This document shows positions 24,627 to 32,680 of a DNA stretch of 38,881 nt, one piece after another (within the stretch, counting starts at the first letter, position 1; every line of letters starts with the position of its first letter). The stretch lies in assembly GCA_005800815.1 (NCBI GenBank), contig SYEK01000001.1, forward strand, positions 1-38,881, given 5' to 3'. Made by a program: the position numbers and the translations under genes. The notes below the pieces were generated by a model, which saw only the letters and a list, made by a program, of their open reading frames with translations, made no database searches and was not told the DNA's origin. Source of the stretch: Actinomycetota bacterium. Its GTDB lineage: Bacteria; Actinomycetota; Actinomycetes; Nanopelagicales; Nanopelagicaceae.

Positions 24627-25663
24627 TTGCGCCACCAACTGGAGAGAGGTGCCCCTATTGCTGCGAACTTCTCAGTATGTGGAGGTATTCCGATACCACG
24701 CTCATATTCAAGCCCATTCCAAATCCATAGAGTTTCAATCTCAGCACGATCATTCTCATATCGTCCAGTCAGTGCAGATATCTCTTTGATACGCCGCATT
24801 CCACTTTGATCAAGGGATATATGCACGATTAGATCAAAGGCAGATGCAATAGTTGGGGCGATAAACTTATGAGAGATATTCTCACCAGCCAAGAGTGGAA
24901 GTGTCTGTAGCTTGATGATTGCATCACGAGGAGAGTTGGCATGGAGAGTACCCATACCAGGAAGACCGGAGTTAAGGGCGATAAGAAGATCCAATGCCTC
25001 AGCCTCACGGACCTCCCCGACAATAATTCGGGACGGGCGCATACGTAGTGACTCTTTGATTAATCTACGCAATGGGACCTCACCTTCACCTTGAAGATTT
25101 GGACCTCGGGTTTGTAGTGCAACAACATCGGGGAGCTGTGGACTGAGCTCAAATACCTCTTCAATTGTCACTACCCGTTCTGTACGTGGTATTGCACCTG
25201 CCAATGCGTTGAGCATTGTGGTTTTGCCTGCCTGGGTACCACCACTTACTAGGATGTTTAAACCAGCACGAACTGAATTTTTGAGTGCCGTTGCTATAAA
25301 TCCTGTCATCACTTCACGCTCGACTAGGTCATCAATACTTAAGTTACGCATGAGATGCTTTCGAATATTAACAGCCCAGTGCATGGCTGTAATCTCCGGG
25401 ATTACAACGTGTAAACGGCTTCCATCGGGTAATCGTGCATCGACAAATGGATGGGAGAGATCCAAGCGGCGACCGCTCCACATCAGGGCGCGCTCGACGA
25501 TATTGCGTACATCCTCTGAGGTGAGCAAAAGATTGGTCAACTCACTCTTGCCAGAGCGGGCAATAAATATACGCTCTGGGGCATTAATCCAAATCTCTTC
25601 AATTGTTGGATCACTCATAAAAGGTGCAAGGGCACCAAAGGTAATATCTATATCTAGCTGCAT
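24623..25663 (-). CDS. cpaF: CpaF/TadA-family pilus or secretion ATPase
   Basis: This 346-residue ATPase powers assembly of Tad pili or a related export machine at the cytosolic face of the TadB/TadC platform. It has the N-terminal domain with DPTIEEIWINAPERIFI, Walker A GGTQAGKTTM (residues 141-150), VVTIEEVFEL (Asp box region), the Walker B region RPSRIIVGEVREAEALDLLIALNSG, and the His box GMGTLHANSPRDAI. It lacks the longer N-terminal extension of some CpaF proteins. The usual GTGAGKT is GTQAGKT here. It lies 45 bp after the GGDEF-like gene on the same strand, so these genes probably form one operon. Confidence 0.88.
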   Translation of the reverse strand: MQLDIDITFGALAPFMSDPTIEEIWINAPERIFIARSGKSELTNLLLTSEDVRNIVERALMWSGRRLDLSHPFVDARLPDGSRLHVVIPEITAMHWAVNIRKHLMRNLSIDDLVEREVMTGFIATALKNSVRAGLNILVSGGTQAGKTTMLNALAGAIPRTERVVTIEEVFELSPQLPDVVALQTRGPNLQGEGEVPLRRLIKESLRMRPSRIIVGEVREAEALDLLIALNSGLPGMGTLHANSPRDAIIKLQTLPLLAGENISHKFIAPTIASAFDLIVHISLDQSGMRRIKEISALTGRYENDRAEIETLWIWNGLEYERGIGIPPHTEKFAAIGAPLSSWWRK

Positions 25664-25708
25664 GTGGGATATCTAAGTCTGTGACTAAGAGTCAGGCTAA
25701 GCAGATTT

Positions 25709-26191
25709 TTAAGGCGTGGATAAAGCCGCTCTATCTAATCGGTTGAGCATCTCTAATCCACCCTCACCAGGAAGTGAGCTCACCATAGAAAGAGAGATTT
25801 GTAATGTGTGATTGACTAAGAGTGATGGTGTGGAGTAGAGCCGTGATATCAAACGCTGTGCGGCATTTTCTCCCTCACTCACCAAAATCACACACTCGTT
25901 GATACCTAAGCGTCCGATACACTCTGAGCCTCTAGTTAGGGAGCGAAGTTCACAGGAGAAGTGCAGGATATCCTCGGCTCTAATAGGTTGGGTCTCTATT
26001 CCACTGGGTCTTTTGTCAAAGACAATCTTGACGAGGCTAAAACTATGCTCTGTGCGCAGCGAAAGAGCGACTTCACGTCTTAACTGCTCGTAGAAAAATG
26101 GTGGGGCCACTAAATGTGTCTGCGAATCATAGATACCATCGTGTGAGAAAAGTGGGTTATGCCCATATAAATGAGTTAATCTCTCCTCCAT
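25709..26191 (-). CDS. Degenerate GGDEF-like domain protein
   Basis: This 160-residue protein resembles a nucleotide-cyclase GGDEF domain: YDSQTHLVAPPFFYEQLRREV matches the D-LT-L-NR-F opening, and RGSECIGRLGINECVILVSEG matches the R-GGDEF strand-turn. The signature is GINEC, so diguanylate cyclase activity is unlikely; it could bind a ligand or act as a partner protein. No membrane segment or other domain is seen. It is first in the tad operon, and the context suggests control of pilus assembly, which is speculative. I chose ATG 26191 with AGGA upstream; a longer frame from 26440 would overlap the divergent gene and encodes low-complexity sequence. Its start codon shares CATG with the divergent gene. 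Confidence 0.6.
   Translation of the reverse strand: MEERLTHLYGHNPLFSHDGIYDSQTHLVAPPFFYEQLRREVALSLRTEHSFSLVKIVFDKRPSGIETQPIRAEDILHFSCELRSLTRGSECIGRLGINECVILVSEGENAAQRLISRLYSTPSLLVNHTLQISLSMVSSLPGEGGLEMLNRLDRAALSTP
26177..26182 (+). promoter_or_regulatory. -10 element for a leaderless membrane-protein transcript
   Basis: TAATCT is seven nucleotides before the ATG at 26190, with no SD between them. It lies within the first codons of the divergent GGDEF-like gene. A second possible -10, TATAAA (26166-26171), would give a short leader. Confidence 0.4.
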
Positions 26192-26561
26192 GACAGAGGA
26201 TCCTGCCAAGGCGGCCAAGGCCCGCACAGTAGTGGCATCCCTACTGATTGTTGAGGCAGTTGTGATCGCCATTCTTGGTGTGTGGCTAGTAGTTTTGGCT
26301 TTGCAGACGGATTCCTTCAATTTTCTTACTTTTCTCGGCGTCCTCTTCTTCGTCATCTTGGGTAGTGGTGGATTATTCGGTGCTGCAATTGCATATCGCC
26401 GTGGTAAATACTTTGGTAGGGCCCCTGCGGTGTTAGCCAATTTGATTGCACTCGGAGTTGTCTCATATCAAGTCCAAGAGGGCCTGTGGATCATCGCCAT
26501 TCCACTGGCTTTACTGGCCTTGGCAACTCTGGTGGCGACCCTGCGCGCCACTCCGCAATAG
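26190..26561 (+). CDS. Small integral membrane protein, four predicted helices
   Basis: The 123-residue protein begins with a short charged segment and then has four hydrophobic stretches: VVASLLIVEAVVIAILGVWL, LTFLGVLFFVILGSGGLFGA, AVLANLIALGVVSYQV, and IIAIPLALLALATLVATL. I do not recognise the family with certainty; DUF4233-like actinobacterial membrane proteins are similar in size and layout. Arg and Lys near the helix ends favour cytosolic termini. It lies head-to-head with the tad operon and 112 bp before kgd. It could share transcription with kgd, but kgd has its own promoter-like sequence. Confidence 0.65.
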   Translation: MTEDPAKAAKARTVVASLLIVEAVVIAILGVWLVVLALQTDSFNFLTFLGVLFFVILGSGGLFGAAIAYRRGKYFGRAPAVLANLIALGVVSYQVQEGLWIIAIPLALLALATLVATLRATPQ

Positions 26562-26610
26562 CTCGCCTGCAGGATGTGGCCAATCTCGCCTCATGCCGCC
26601 TAGTTTCTCG

Positions 26611-26640
26611 TTTCAAGCATCTGGGCACTGCCGATAGAAT
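26611..26640 (+). promoter_or_regulatory. Putative kgd promoter
   Basis: TTTCAA (26611-26616) and TAGAAT (26635-26640) are 18 bp apart, close to the proposed typA promoter in form. The transcript would start near 26647 and carry SD GAGGAG (26661-26666) seven bases before the GTG start at 26674. Confidence 0.45.
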
Positions 26641-26673
26641 GTCATCTGTTCTCTCCAAGTGAGGAGTTCGCCA

Positions 26674-29600
26674 GTGTCGGCACAGGATTTTGGTGCAAAT
26701 GATTGGCTCGTCGATGAGATGTACGAGCATTATTTAGCAGACCCCTCATCCGTTGACCCAGCGTGGGGGGAGTACTTTAAAAATAATAAGCCAGGCTCCT
26801 CTTCGGAGAGTCCCTCCTCTGCATTATCAAAATCAGTCTCAAAAGGTGTGCCTCCTGTGCCCAAGGCGCAGAAAATATCTACATCTGTTGCACTAGCTGC
26901 CCCTGTGGCAACTTCCATGCCTGCACCGACACCAGTTGCGCCTCCTACACCTGCTGCACCATTTCAACAACCGATTCTCACAGAGACAGCAACTCGCCAA
27001 CCAACCCCAGCCGATCCAGTTGTCATACCTGCCCCGATCCTCATTACACCCAGTGCCTCAACTCTTGAACCGATCCGTGGCGTATCTGCCCGGGTAGTTC
27101 AAAGCATGGAGGCATCGCTCTCGGTCCCGACTGCAACTTCAGTACGTACGGTGGCAGCGAAATTGATGATTGATAATCGAATTGTCATCAATAATCATAT
27201 GAAGCGTGCTCGGGGTGGGAAAGTTTCATTTACCCACATTATTGCTTATGCGATGATCAAAGCTGTCCGTGCGATGCCTGAAATGAATACATTCTTTGGT
27301 GAATTAGATGGTAAGCCTGCGGCAGGACACCCTGAACACATCAACTTAGGAATTGCGATTGACCTTGTCAAGGGTGATGGATCACGTCAACTACTCGTAC
27401 CCTCGGTCAAGGGCTGTGAGTCGATGGATTTTGCACAGTTCTGGGTTGCCTACGAAGGGATTATTAAGAAAGCTCGTGGTGGGTCCTTGACGGTCGATGA
27501 TTTTGCCGGCACGACTATGTCAATAACTAATCCCGGCACCATCGGCACTGTGCACTCGGTACCACGACTTGTGCAGGGTCAGGGCCTGATTCTTGGTGTC
27601 GGCGCACTCGACTATCCAGCTGAATTTCATGGTTCGAGCGAGGAGAGCCTGGCAAGAATGGCCATCAGCAAAGTCGTCACCCTGACAAGTACATATGATC
27701 ACCGTGTCATTCAAGGCGCCCAGTCAGGTGAATTCCTCCGCCACATGAATGATTATCTATTAGGCACAGATGGCTTCTACGATGAAATCTTCGCAGCACT
27801 TCGGATCCCATATGAGCCGATTCGCTGGGCGATAGATTTTGAGTTTGGTAAAGAAGAGCAGATTAGTAAGACTGCACGAGTTCAACAGTTGATTCAGGCC
27901 TATCGAACCTTTGGTCACTTAATGGCCGATGTCGATCCACTTGAATACAGCCAGCGCTCACACCCAGATTTAGATGTTGTTACACATGGTTTGACGCTTT
28001 GGGATCTGGACCGAGAGTTTGCAACTGGTGGATTTGGTGGCGCTGCCTTCATGCCACTGCGAAAGATTCTAGGGATTCTGCGTGACTCATACTGTCGCAC
28101 GGTGGGTGCTGAGTATATGTATATCGAAAATCGCCAAGAGCGTCAGTGGATACAAACACACATCGAAGTCGGCACACAAAAACTTGCGCCAGAGGAGAAC
28201 CTGCGAATCCTGCACAAACTCAACAGTGCTGAGGCCTTTGAGAGCTTCTTGCAGACTAAGTTTGTTGGACAAAAGCGCTTCTCCCTCGAAGGTGGCGAGT
28301 CGGTAATTCCTCTCCTTGACGCAGTTTTATCGAGTGCGGCAGATCGAGGATTAGATGAAGTCTGTATTGGTATGCCACATCGTGGGCGTCTGAATGTCTT
28401 AGCAAATATCGCAGGTAAATCACATGGACAGATTTTTCAGGAGTTCCAAGGTCATTACGCCGATAATCAAGTTCATGGATCGGGAGATGTGAAGTACCAC
28501 CTTGGTACTGAGGGGACTTTCACCTCTCATGCAGGTGCCACGACCAAAATCTATCTGGCAGCAAATCCCTCACACCTTGAGGCGGTCAATCCGGTTTTAG
28601 AGGGAATTGTCCGCGCCAAGCAGGATATGTTGAATATCAAGAACGCCTTCTCAGTGCTTCCGGTCCTGCTCCATGGCGATGCATCTTTTGCCGGACAAGG
28701 TGTGAACGCTGAGGTCTTACAAATGTCCCAGCTTGTCGGCTACCGCACTGGTGGAACGATTCATATCGTTGTCAATAATCAAGTTGGATTTACGACATCA
28801 CCGAGTGCATCGCGGACATCGACGTATTCAACTGATTTCGCAAAGATCATTCAGGCTCCTGTTTTCCACGTCAATGGCGATGACCCCGAGGCCTGTGTGC
28901 GTGTTGCTCATTTAGCCTTTGAGTATCGACAAGAGTTCAATAAAGATGTCGTTATCGACATGGTTTGCTACCGGCGTCGTGGGCACAACGAGGGAGATGA
29001 GCCGAGCTTTACTCAACCCATGATGTACAAGTTGATAGATGCCAAGCGTTCCACCCGTACTTTATATATTGAGGCCCTCATTGGTCGTGGTGATATCACC
29101 CCCGAACAGGCTGAGGAGGTAGCACGCGATTATCAAAGCCAACTGGAGGCCGTGTATGCAGCGGTCAACAATTTAGAGGCGCAGACAGATCCAAACTTCA
29201 AGGTGCCTGTTGCCCCTGCAGCACAAGAGATTAACACTGCAATCTCGGAGTCACTCGCCCATGAAATCGCAGCGACCCAGTCTGCTATCCCTGAAGGTTT
29301 TACAGTTCACCCCAAGCTTCTTCCACAGTTAGCAAAGCGGGTTGAATCACTCAATGATAATTCCATCGATTGGTCGACTGGTGAGATGCTCGCCTTTGGT
29401 GCCCTTCTCAAAGAGGATCTATCTGTTCGTCTGGCCGGACAAGATGCAAGGCGTGGAACATTCAGTAATCGCCATGCTGTGATCATTGACAAAGAAAATG
29501 GCAATGAGTGGACACCCCTTCGCGCCCTTAATAGAGATGAGAACCACTTCTTTATCATCGACTCATTGCTCAGTGAGTATGCAGCAATGGGCTTTGAGTA

Positions 29601-30393
29601 TGGTTATAGCGTGCAACGAGAGGATGCACTGGTCTTGTGGGAGGGCCAGTTTGGTGACTTTGCAAATGGAGCACAGACAGTGATTGATGAATTCATCTCC
29701 TCAGCTCTTCAAAAATGGGGAGAGCGCTCCTCATTAGTCCTCTTGCTGCCTCATGGATATGAGGGTCAAGGCCCCGACCATTCCTCTGCACGTATAGAGC
29801 GCTATCTACAACTGTGTGCAGAGCAAAATATGACGGTAGCCCAACCGTCATCTCCAGCCTCATATTTTCATTTACTACGCTGGCATGTGAAGAATCCAGT
29901 TCGACGGCCCATGATTGTCTTTACGCCTAAATCAATGCTTCGCCTCAAAGCAGCAGCATCTGCACTTTCAGATTTCACATCAGGTCACTTCCAGCCCGTA
30001 ATTCCAGATAACTCTCTCCAAAACGCATCACGGGTCATCTTCTGCTCGGGCAAGATCTATCATGATCTCGTTGCTGAGCGCACAAAGCTTGGTGAGAGCT
30101 CAACTGTGATTATTCGTGTGGAGCTGCTCTATCCACTTCCAATTGATGAGATGGTGATAGAGGCCAACAAGCATCCACAGGCGAACTTGCTTTGGGTACA
30201 AGATGAACCTGCAAATCAAGGTCCGTGGTCACATATTGCCTTGCGCACATCCGAGAGCCATGGAGGGCATGGCTTTGGTTCACGGATTTTGCGTCGAATC
30301 TCACGCCGTGCAACGGCATCGCCTGCAACTGGAAATCATCATTTACATGAAGACGAGCAAAAAGCCTTAATGCTCGAGGCATTCACCCGCTAA
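26674..30393 (+). CDS. kgd: Multifunctional 2-oxoglutarate decarboxylase/dehydrogenase (Kgd/OdhA)
   Basis: This is the actinobacterial fused E1-E2 enzyme of the TCA cycle. It decarboxylates 2-oxoglutarate with thiamine diphosphate and works with the pyruvate dehydrogenase complex, because it lacks its own lipoyl domain. Of 1239 residues, the first 40 show FGANDWLVDEMYEHYLADP. A Pro/Ala-rich linker follows, then the acyltransferase core from about 120 to 360 ending with TYDHRVIQGAQSGEFLR, and from about 376 the E1 part with GMPHRGRLNVLANI, GDASFAGQGVNAEVLQMSQL, VVNNQVGFTTSP and RRRGHNEGDEPSFTQP. I chose GTG 26674 for the SD spacing and the family N-terminus. The 3' end overlaps convergent sodX by 11 bp. 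Confidence 0.95.
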   Translation: MSAQDFGANDWLVDEMYEHYLADPSSVDPAWGEYFKNNKPGSSSESPSSALSKSVSKGVPPVPKAQKISTSVALAAPVATSMPAPTPVAPPTPAAPFQQPILTETATRQPTPADPVVIPAPILITPSASTLEPIRGVSARVVQSMEASLSVPTATSVRTVAAKLMIDNRIVINNHMKRARGGKVSFTHIIAYAMIKAVRAMPEMNTFFGELDGKPAAGHPEHINLGIAIDLVKGDGSRQLLVPSVKGCESMDFAQFWVAYEGIIKKARGGSLTVDDFAGTTMSITNPGTIGTVHSVPRLVQGQGLILGVGALDYPAEFHGSSEESLARMAISKVVTLTSTYDHRVIQGAQSGEFLRHMNDYLLGTDGFYDEIFAALRIPYEPIRWAIDFEFGKEEQISKTARVQQLIQAYRTFGHLMADVDPLEYSQRSHPDLDVVTHGLTLWDLDREFATGGFGGAAFMPLRKILGILRDSYCRTVGAEYMYIENRQERQWIQTHIEVGTQKLAPEENLRILHKLNSAEAFESFLQTKFVGQKRFSLEGGESVIPLLDAVLSSAADRGLDEVCIGMPHRGRLNVLANIAGKSHGQIFQEFQGHYADNQVHGSGDVKYHLGTEGTFTSHAGATTKIYLAANPSHLEAVNPVLEGIVRAKQDMLNIKNAFSVLPVLLHGDASFAGQGVNAEVLQMSQLVGYRTGGTIHIVVNNQVGFTTSPSASRTSTYSTDFAKIIQAPVFHVNGDDPEACVRVAHLAFEYRQEFNKDVVIDMVCYRRRGHNEGDEPSFTQPMMYKLIDAKRSTRTLYIEALIGRGDITPEQAEEVARDYQSQLEAVYAAVNNLEAQTDPNFKVPVAPAAQEINTAISESLAHEIAATQSAIPEGFTVHPKLLPQLAKRVESLNDNSIDWSTGEMLAFGALLKEDLSVRLAGQDARRGTFSNRHAVIIDKENGNEWTPLRALNRDENHFFIIDSLLSEYAAMGFEYGYSVQREDALVLWEGQFGDFANGAQTVIDEFISSALQKWGERSSLVLLLPHGYEGQGPDHSSARIERYLQLCAEQNMTVAQPSSPASYFHLLRWHVKNPVRRPMIVFTPKSMLRLKAAASALSDFTSGHFQPVIPDNSLQNASRVIFCSGKIYHDLVAERTKLGESSTVIIRVELLYPLPIDEMVIEANKHPQANLLWVQDEPANQGPWSHIALRTSESHGGHGFGSRILRRISRRATASPATGNHHLHEDEQKALMLEAFTR

Positions 30394-30712
30394 CGGTTTT
30401 ACTCCTTCGATATCTCAATAAGACTCGTCCTACAATCTCATTTGCAGAGAGGGGGCCCCAAGTACGGGAGTCACTACTTTCGCTGTTATCGCCTTGAACC
30501 CAGAACTTTCCTGCATGAATCTTTTGCAATCGTTTCACCAGAAATACCCCGGGACGCTCCTCACGCTCAATGACGACCATCTTTCCTAAGAGCCGATTAC
30601 CGACTACGACTGGCAGAGCGCTATCAAACCAAGAGACTATGAGCCAATCACCATCATTTAAAGTGGGGGACATAGAACTCCCTGTCACCTTGACTGTGCC
30701 AAATTTACCCAC
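30383..30712 (-). CDS. sodX: Nickel-type superoxide dismutase maturation protease
   Basis: SodX is a small S26 signal-peptidase-like protease that trims the NiSOD propeptide so that the new N-terminal His can bind nickel. The 109-residue protein has GSSMSPTLNDGD with nucleophile Ser13, and FLVKRLQ with general-base Lys60, then the WVQGDNSESSDSRTWGPL block of the family. No membrane anchor is evident, consistent with cytosolic processing. It is divergent from sodN, its substrate gene, with 81 bp between starts. The start is GTG 30712 with no clear SD. Its 3' end overlaps the kgd 3' end, so the two convergent transcripts may interfere. Confidence 0.87.
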   Translation of the reverse strand: MGKFGTVKVTGSSMSPTLNDGDWLIVSWFDSALPVVVGNRLLGKMVVIEREERPGVFLVKRLQKIHAGKFWVQGDNSESSDSRTWGPLSANEIVGRVLLRYRRSKTVSG

Positions 30713-30793
30713 GGGCGATAGTCTGTCACTATGAGCAAGGCATTTCTATTGCTCAAACCCGAGATAATAACCTGCTTAATAGAGGAGAAGAAA

Positions 30794-31186
30794 ATGTTTG
30801 AACCAAAGACAACTGTCTATGCGCACTGTGATCTTCCATGCGGTGTCTACGATCCAGCTCAGGCAAAGATCGAGGCGCTCTCTGTGAAGGCATGCATGGA
30901 AAAATATGCAGCTAATCCAGATGCGGATTTCCGTTCACGCTCTGTAGCGATCAAGGAAGAGCGCTCACATCAGGTCAAAGAACACCTATGGGTCTTGTGG
31001 ACCGATTACTTCAAGGCCCCACACTTTGAGGCATACCCCCAGCTACACTCATTGTTTAATGATGCAACAAAGCTGGCAGGTGCTGCAGGCACAAAGGGAA
31101 CTCAAGATGTAGCTGTTGCAGATAAATTAATCGCAAAAATCGATGAAATTGCTGAGATTTTCTGGGCAACTAAGAAAGCCTCGTAG
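30794..31186 (+). CDS. sodN: Nickel superoxide dismutase precursor
   Basis: NiSOD converts superoxide to oxygen and peroxide. After a ten-residue propeptide (MFEPKTTVYA), the nickel hook HCDLPCGVYDP begins. Cleavage before His11 would give mature ligands His1, Cys2 and Cys6. The rest is the helical hexamer-forming part, with KIEALSVKACMEKYA and EERSHQVKEHLWVLWTDYFK. The ATG at 30794 lies seven bases after SD AGAGGAG and begins the expected short propeptide; an upstream in-frame ATG at 30731 is less likely. At 130 residues it has normal length. The adjacent sodX supplies the protease. Confidence 0.95.
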   Translation: MFEPKTTVYAHCDLPCGVYDPAQAKIEALSVKACMEKYAANPDADFRSRSVAIKEERSHQVKEHLWVLWTDYFKAPHFEAYPQLHSLFNDATKLAGAAGTKGTQDVAVADKLIAKIDEIAEIFWATKKAS

Positions 31187-31200
31187 GGACTCAGGTCTCT
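31185..31200. terminator. Small hairpin between convergent sodN and thioesterase genes
   Basis: AGGGAC (31185-31190) pairs with GTCTCT (31195-31200), one pair being G-U, with loop TCAG. TTTAATT follows on the plus strand. It spans both stop codons and might end sodN transcription, but the stem is short. Confidence 0.35.
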
Positions 31201-31601
31201 TTAATTAGATTAAGAGCGGCGGTACGTGCCAGAAAAGAGACTCGCTCGACCGCTGCTCTTTTGATTTGCCCTGCTGCGATCTGTCGCTCACCATCATAGA
31301 TCTCACATTCAAAGGTCAATTCCCGGTTTTCAACTTCAATGCAGCGCGAAGTTGCCCGGAGTTCTGCACCGATTTGCCCAGGGCTGAGAGAGATAATCTC
31401 AATACTAATTGGGATAGTCGTTTCCTCGGGTTCTAAATATTCATCAAGTGAGATTACCGCTGCATGTTCCATCAGATTGATAAGTTGTGATTGATCAGCA
31501 ATGGGCAAATCGCCAACCCCCAGTGCAACTGAAGTATCTCCCGGGCGAACTGTCATGACAGAAAAACCAACTGCACCAATGATCTCTTCGGCTGCTTTCA
31601 T
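31191..31601 (-). CDS. Hotdog-fold thioesterase-like protein (FlK-type)
   Basis: The 136-residue single-domain protein fits the hotdog fold. LINLMEHAAVISLDEYL holds the Glu-His seen in FlK-like acyl-CoA thioesterases, and is followed by TIPISIEIISLSPGQIGAELRATSRCIEVENRELTFECEIYDGE-type strands and a basic end. The substrate is unknown. It is third in a minus-strand unit after sigR and rsrA, with a 3-bp gap to rsrA, so it is probably induced by thiol-oxidative stress together with them. This could link acyl-CoA clearance to that response, which is an inference. Confidence 0.68.
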   Translation of the reverse strand: MKAAEEIIGAVGFSVMTVRPGDTSVALGVGDLPIADQSQLINLMEHAAVISLDEYLEPEETTIPISIEIISLSPGQIGAELRATSRCIEVENRELTFECEIYDGERQIAAGQIKRAAVERVSFLARTAALNLIKET

Positions 31602-31604
31602 GGA

Positions 31605-32015
31605 CTATTTCTGGTCATCCTCTGGAGAGTCATTGAGATAACGAACCTCTTCAGTGTGTTCAATCGTGATCTCCCTATGTTCAATATTGCCAAATTCATC
31701 TATCTCGATGGAGATCTCAGTCATTGTGAACTCAGTTGTAACTCCGGTTGTAAATGCCCCCCCCACTTGAGTATGTATCTGCTGATAAATCGAATTATGG
31801 AGCTCGCTGGGTGCCTCCTCACAGCATGTTTTGCGCAGGACATCTTGAATCAAACTACGCATCCTCCTTTCATGGGCTAGTTCAGCCTCGCACTCTGGGC
31901 ATCCTGAGATATGAATCTCGATATTTGCAATCATTGGCAAGTCAGTATGTCCTTCAAGCAAAAGCACGAGAGAGTTAAGGATCTGGCTACACGGAATAAC
32001 TTGGTATCGGCTCAT
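31605..32015 (-). CDS. rsrA: Zinc-containing anti-sigma factor, RsrA type
   Basis: RsrA binds SigR and releases it when its cysteines form a disulfide under thiol stress. The 136-residue protein has the ZAS motif in order: Cys9, then His35, Cys39 and Cys42 in [13 protein letters not shown], and the Cys64-Cys65 pair in [12 protein letters not shown]. Spacing matches that of Streptomyces RsrA as I recall it. Here the chain continues for about 60 residues with an acidic tail rich in Glu, Ile and Thr. The start overlaps sigR by ATGA, giving coupled synthesis of sigma and anti-sigma. Confidence 0.88.
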   Translation of the reverse strand: MSRYQVIPCSQILNSLVLLLEGHTDLPMIANIEIHISGCPECEAELAHERRMRSLIQDVLRKTCCEEAPSELHNSIYQQIHTQVGGAFTTGVTTEFTMTEISIEIDEFGNIEHREITIEHTEEVRYLNDSPEDDQK

Positions 32016-32662
32016 GGAGTCTCCTCCTTGCTGGCATCAATTTGTAGAGCAGACTCGGATGTGGCATCTTCTTTTGGCTTGAGCGAGTAGCCCAAATCCT
32101 TCGCATAGTCAGTTAACCGCTCACGAAGCTGTTTTCTTCCCCTATGAAGTCGGGACATGACAGTTCCCGTGGGGACTGCCGTGATATCTGCGATCTCTTT
32201 ATATGAAAAACCCTCAACATCGGCTAAATAGACCGCGATACGGAACTCCTCAGGGATCTCATTCAAGGCACGTTTGATATCGCTATCTGGGAGATTTTCA
32301 AGGGCCTCCACCTCTGCAGATTTTCCAAGATTAGATGAATGTGATGCGGCATCGGCCAACTGCCAATCCTCGATTTCACCACCGAATGTCTGAGGACGCC
32401 TTTGATCCTTGTGATAGGTATTGATAAATGTTGTAGTGAGAACTCGATACAACCAGGCCTTCAAATTTGTCCCAGGTTCAAATTGATGAAAAGAGGCAAA
32501 GGCTTTCAAGTAAGTATCTTGCACTAAATCTTTTGCATCATGTGGATTCTTTGTATAGCGAAGAGCCGCGGCATACAACTGATTCGTAAAGACAAGGGCA
32601 TCACGCTCAAAGCGGATGGCACGATCCGCTGAGCTCTCCTTGACTAAATCAGTTGATGTCAT
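32012..32662 (-). CDS. sigR: ECF sigma factor, SigR/SigH type
   Basis: This group ECF12-like sigma factor directs the thiol-oxidative and heat stress response (thioredoxin, mycothiol genes). The 216-residue protein has region 2 ([27 protein letters not shown], then [23 protein letters not shown]) and region 4 ([23 protein letters not shown], then [20 protein letters not shown]). The overlapping rsrA encodes its zinc anti-sigma. The linkage SigR, SRAP protein, aroA and RsgA matches the SigH neighbourhood of mycobacteria. The ATG has TAGCCT (32677 to 32672) nine nucleotides upstream, suggesting a leaderless start; I found no GGAAT-type SigR site in the short spacer. Confidence 0.92.
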   Translation of the reverse strand: MTSTDLVKESSADRAIRFERDALVFTNQLYAAALRYTKNPHDAKDLVQDTYLKAFASFHQFEPGTNLKAWLYRVLTTTFINTYHKDQRRPQTFGGEIEDWQLADAASHSSNLGKSAEVEALENLPDSDIKRALNEIPEEFRIAVYLADVEGFSYKEIADITAVPTGTVMSRLHRGRKQLRERLTDYAKDLGYSLKPKEDATSESALQIDASKEETP

Positions 32663-32680
32663 TATGGTAAAAGGCTATCG

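Noticed and set aside
26192-26440. N-terminal extension of the GGDEF-like gene to 26440
   Set aside because: The added segment is low-complexity, Thr/Lys/Ala-rich and antisense to a well-supported membrane protein gene, so it is a shadow frame.
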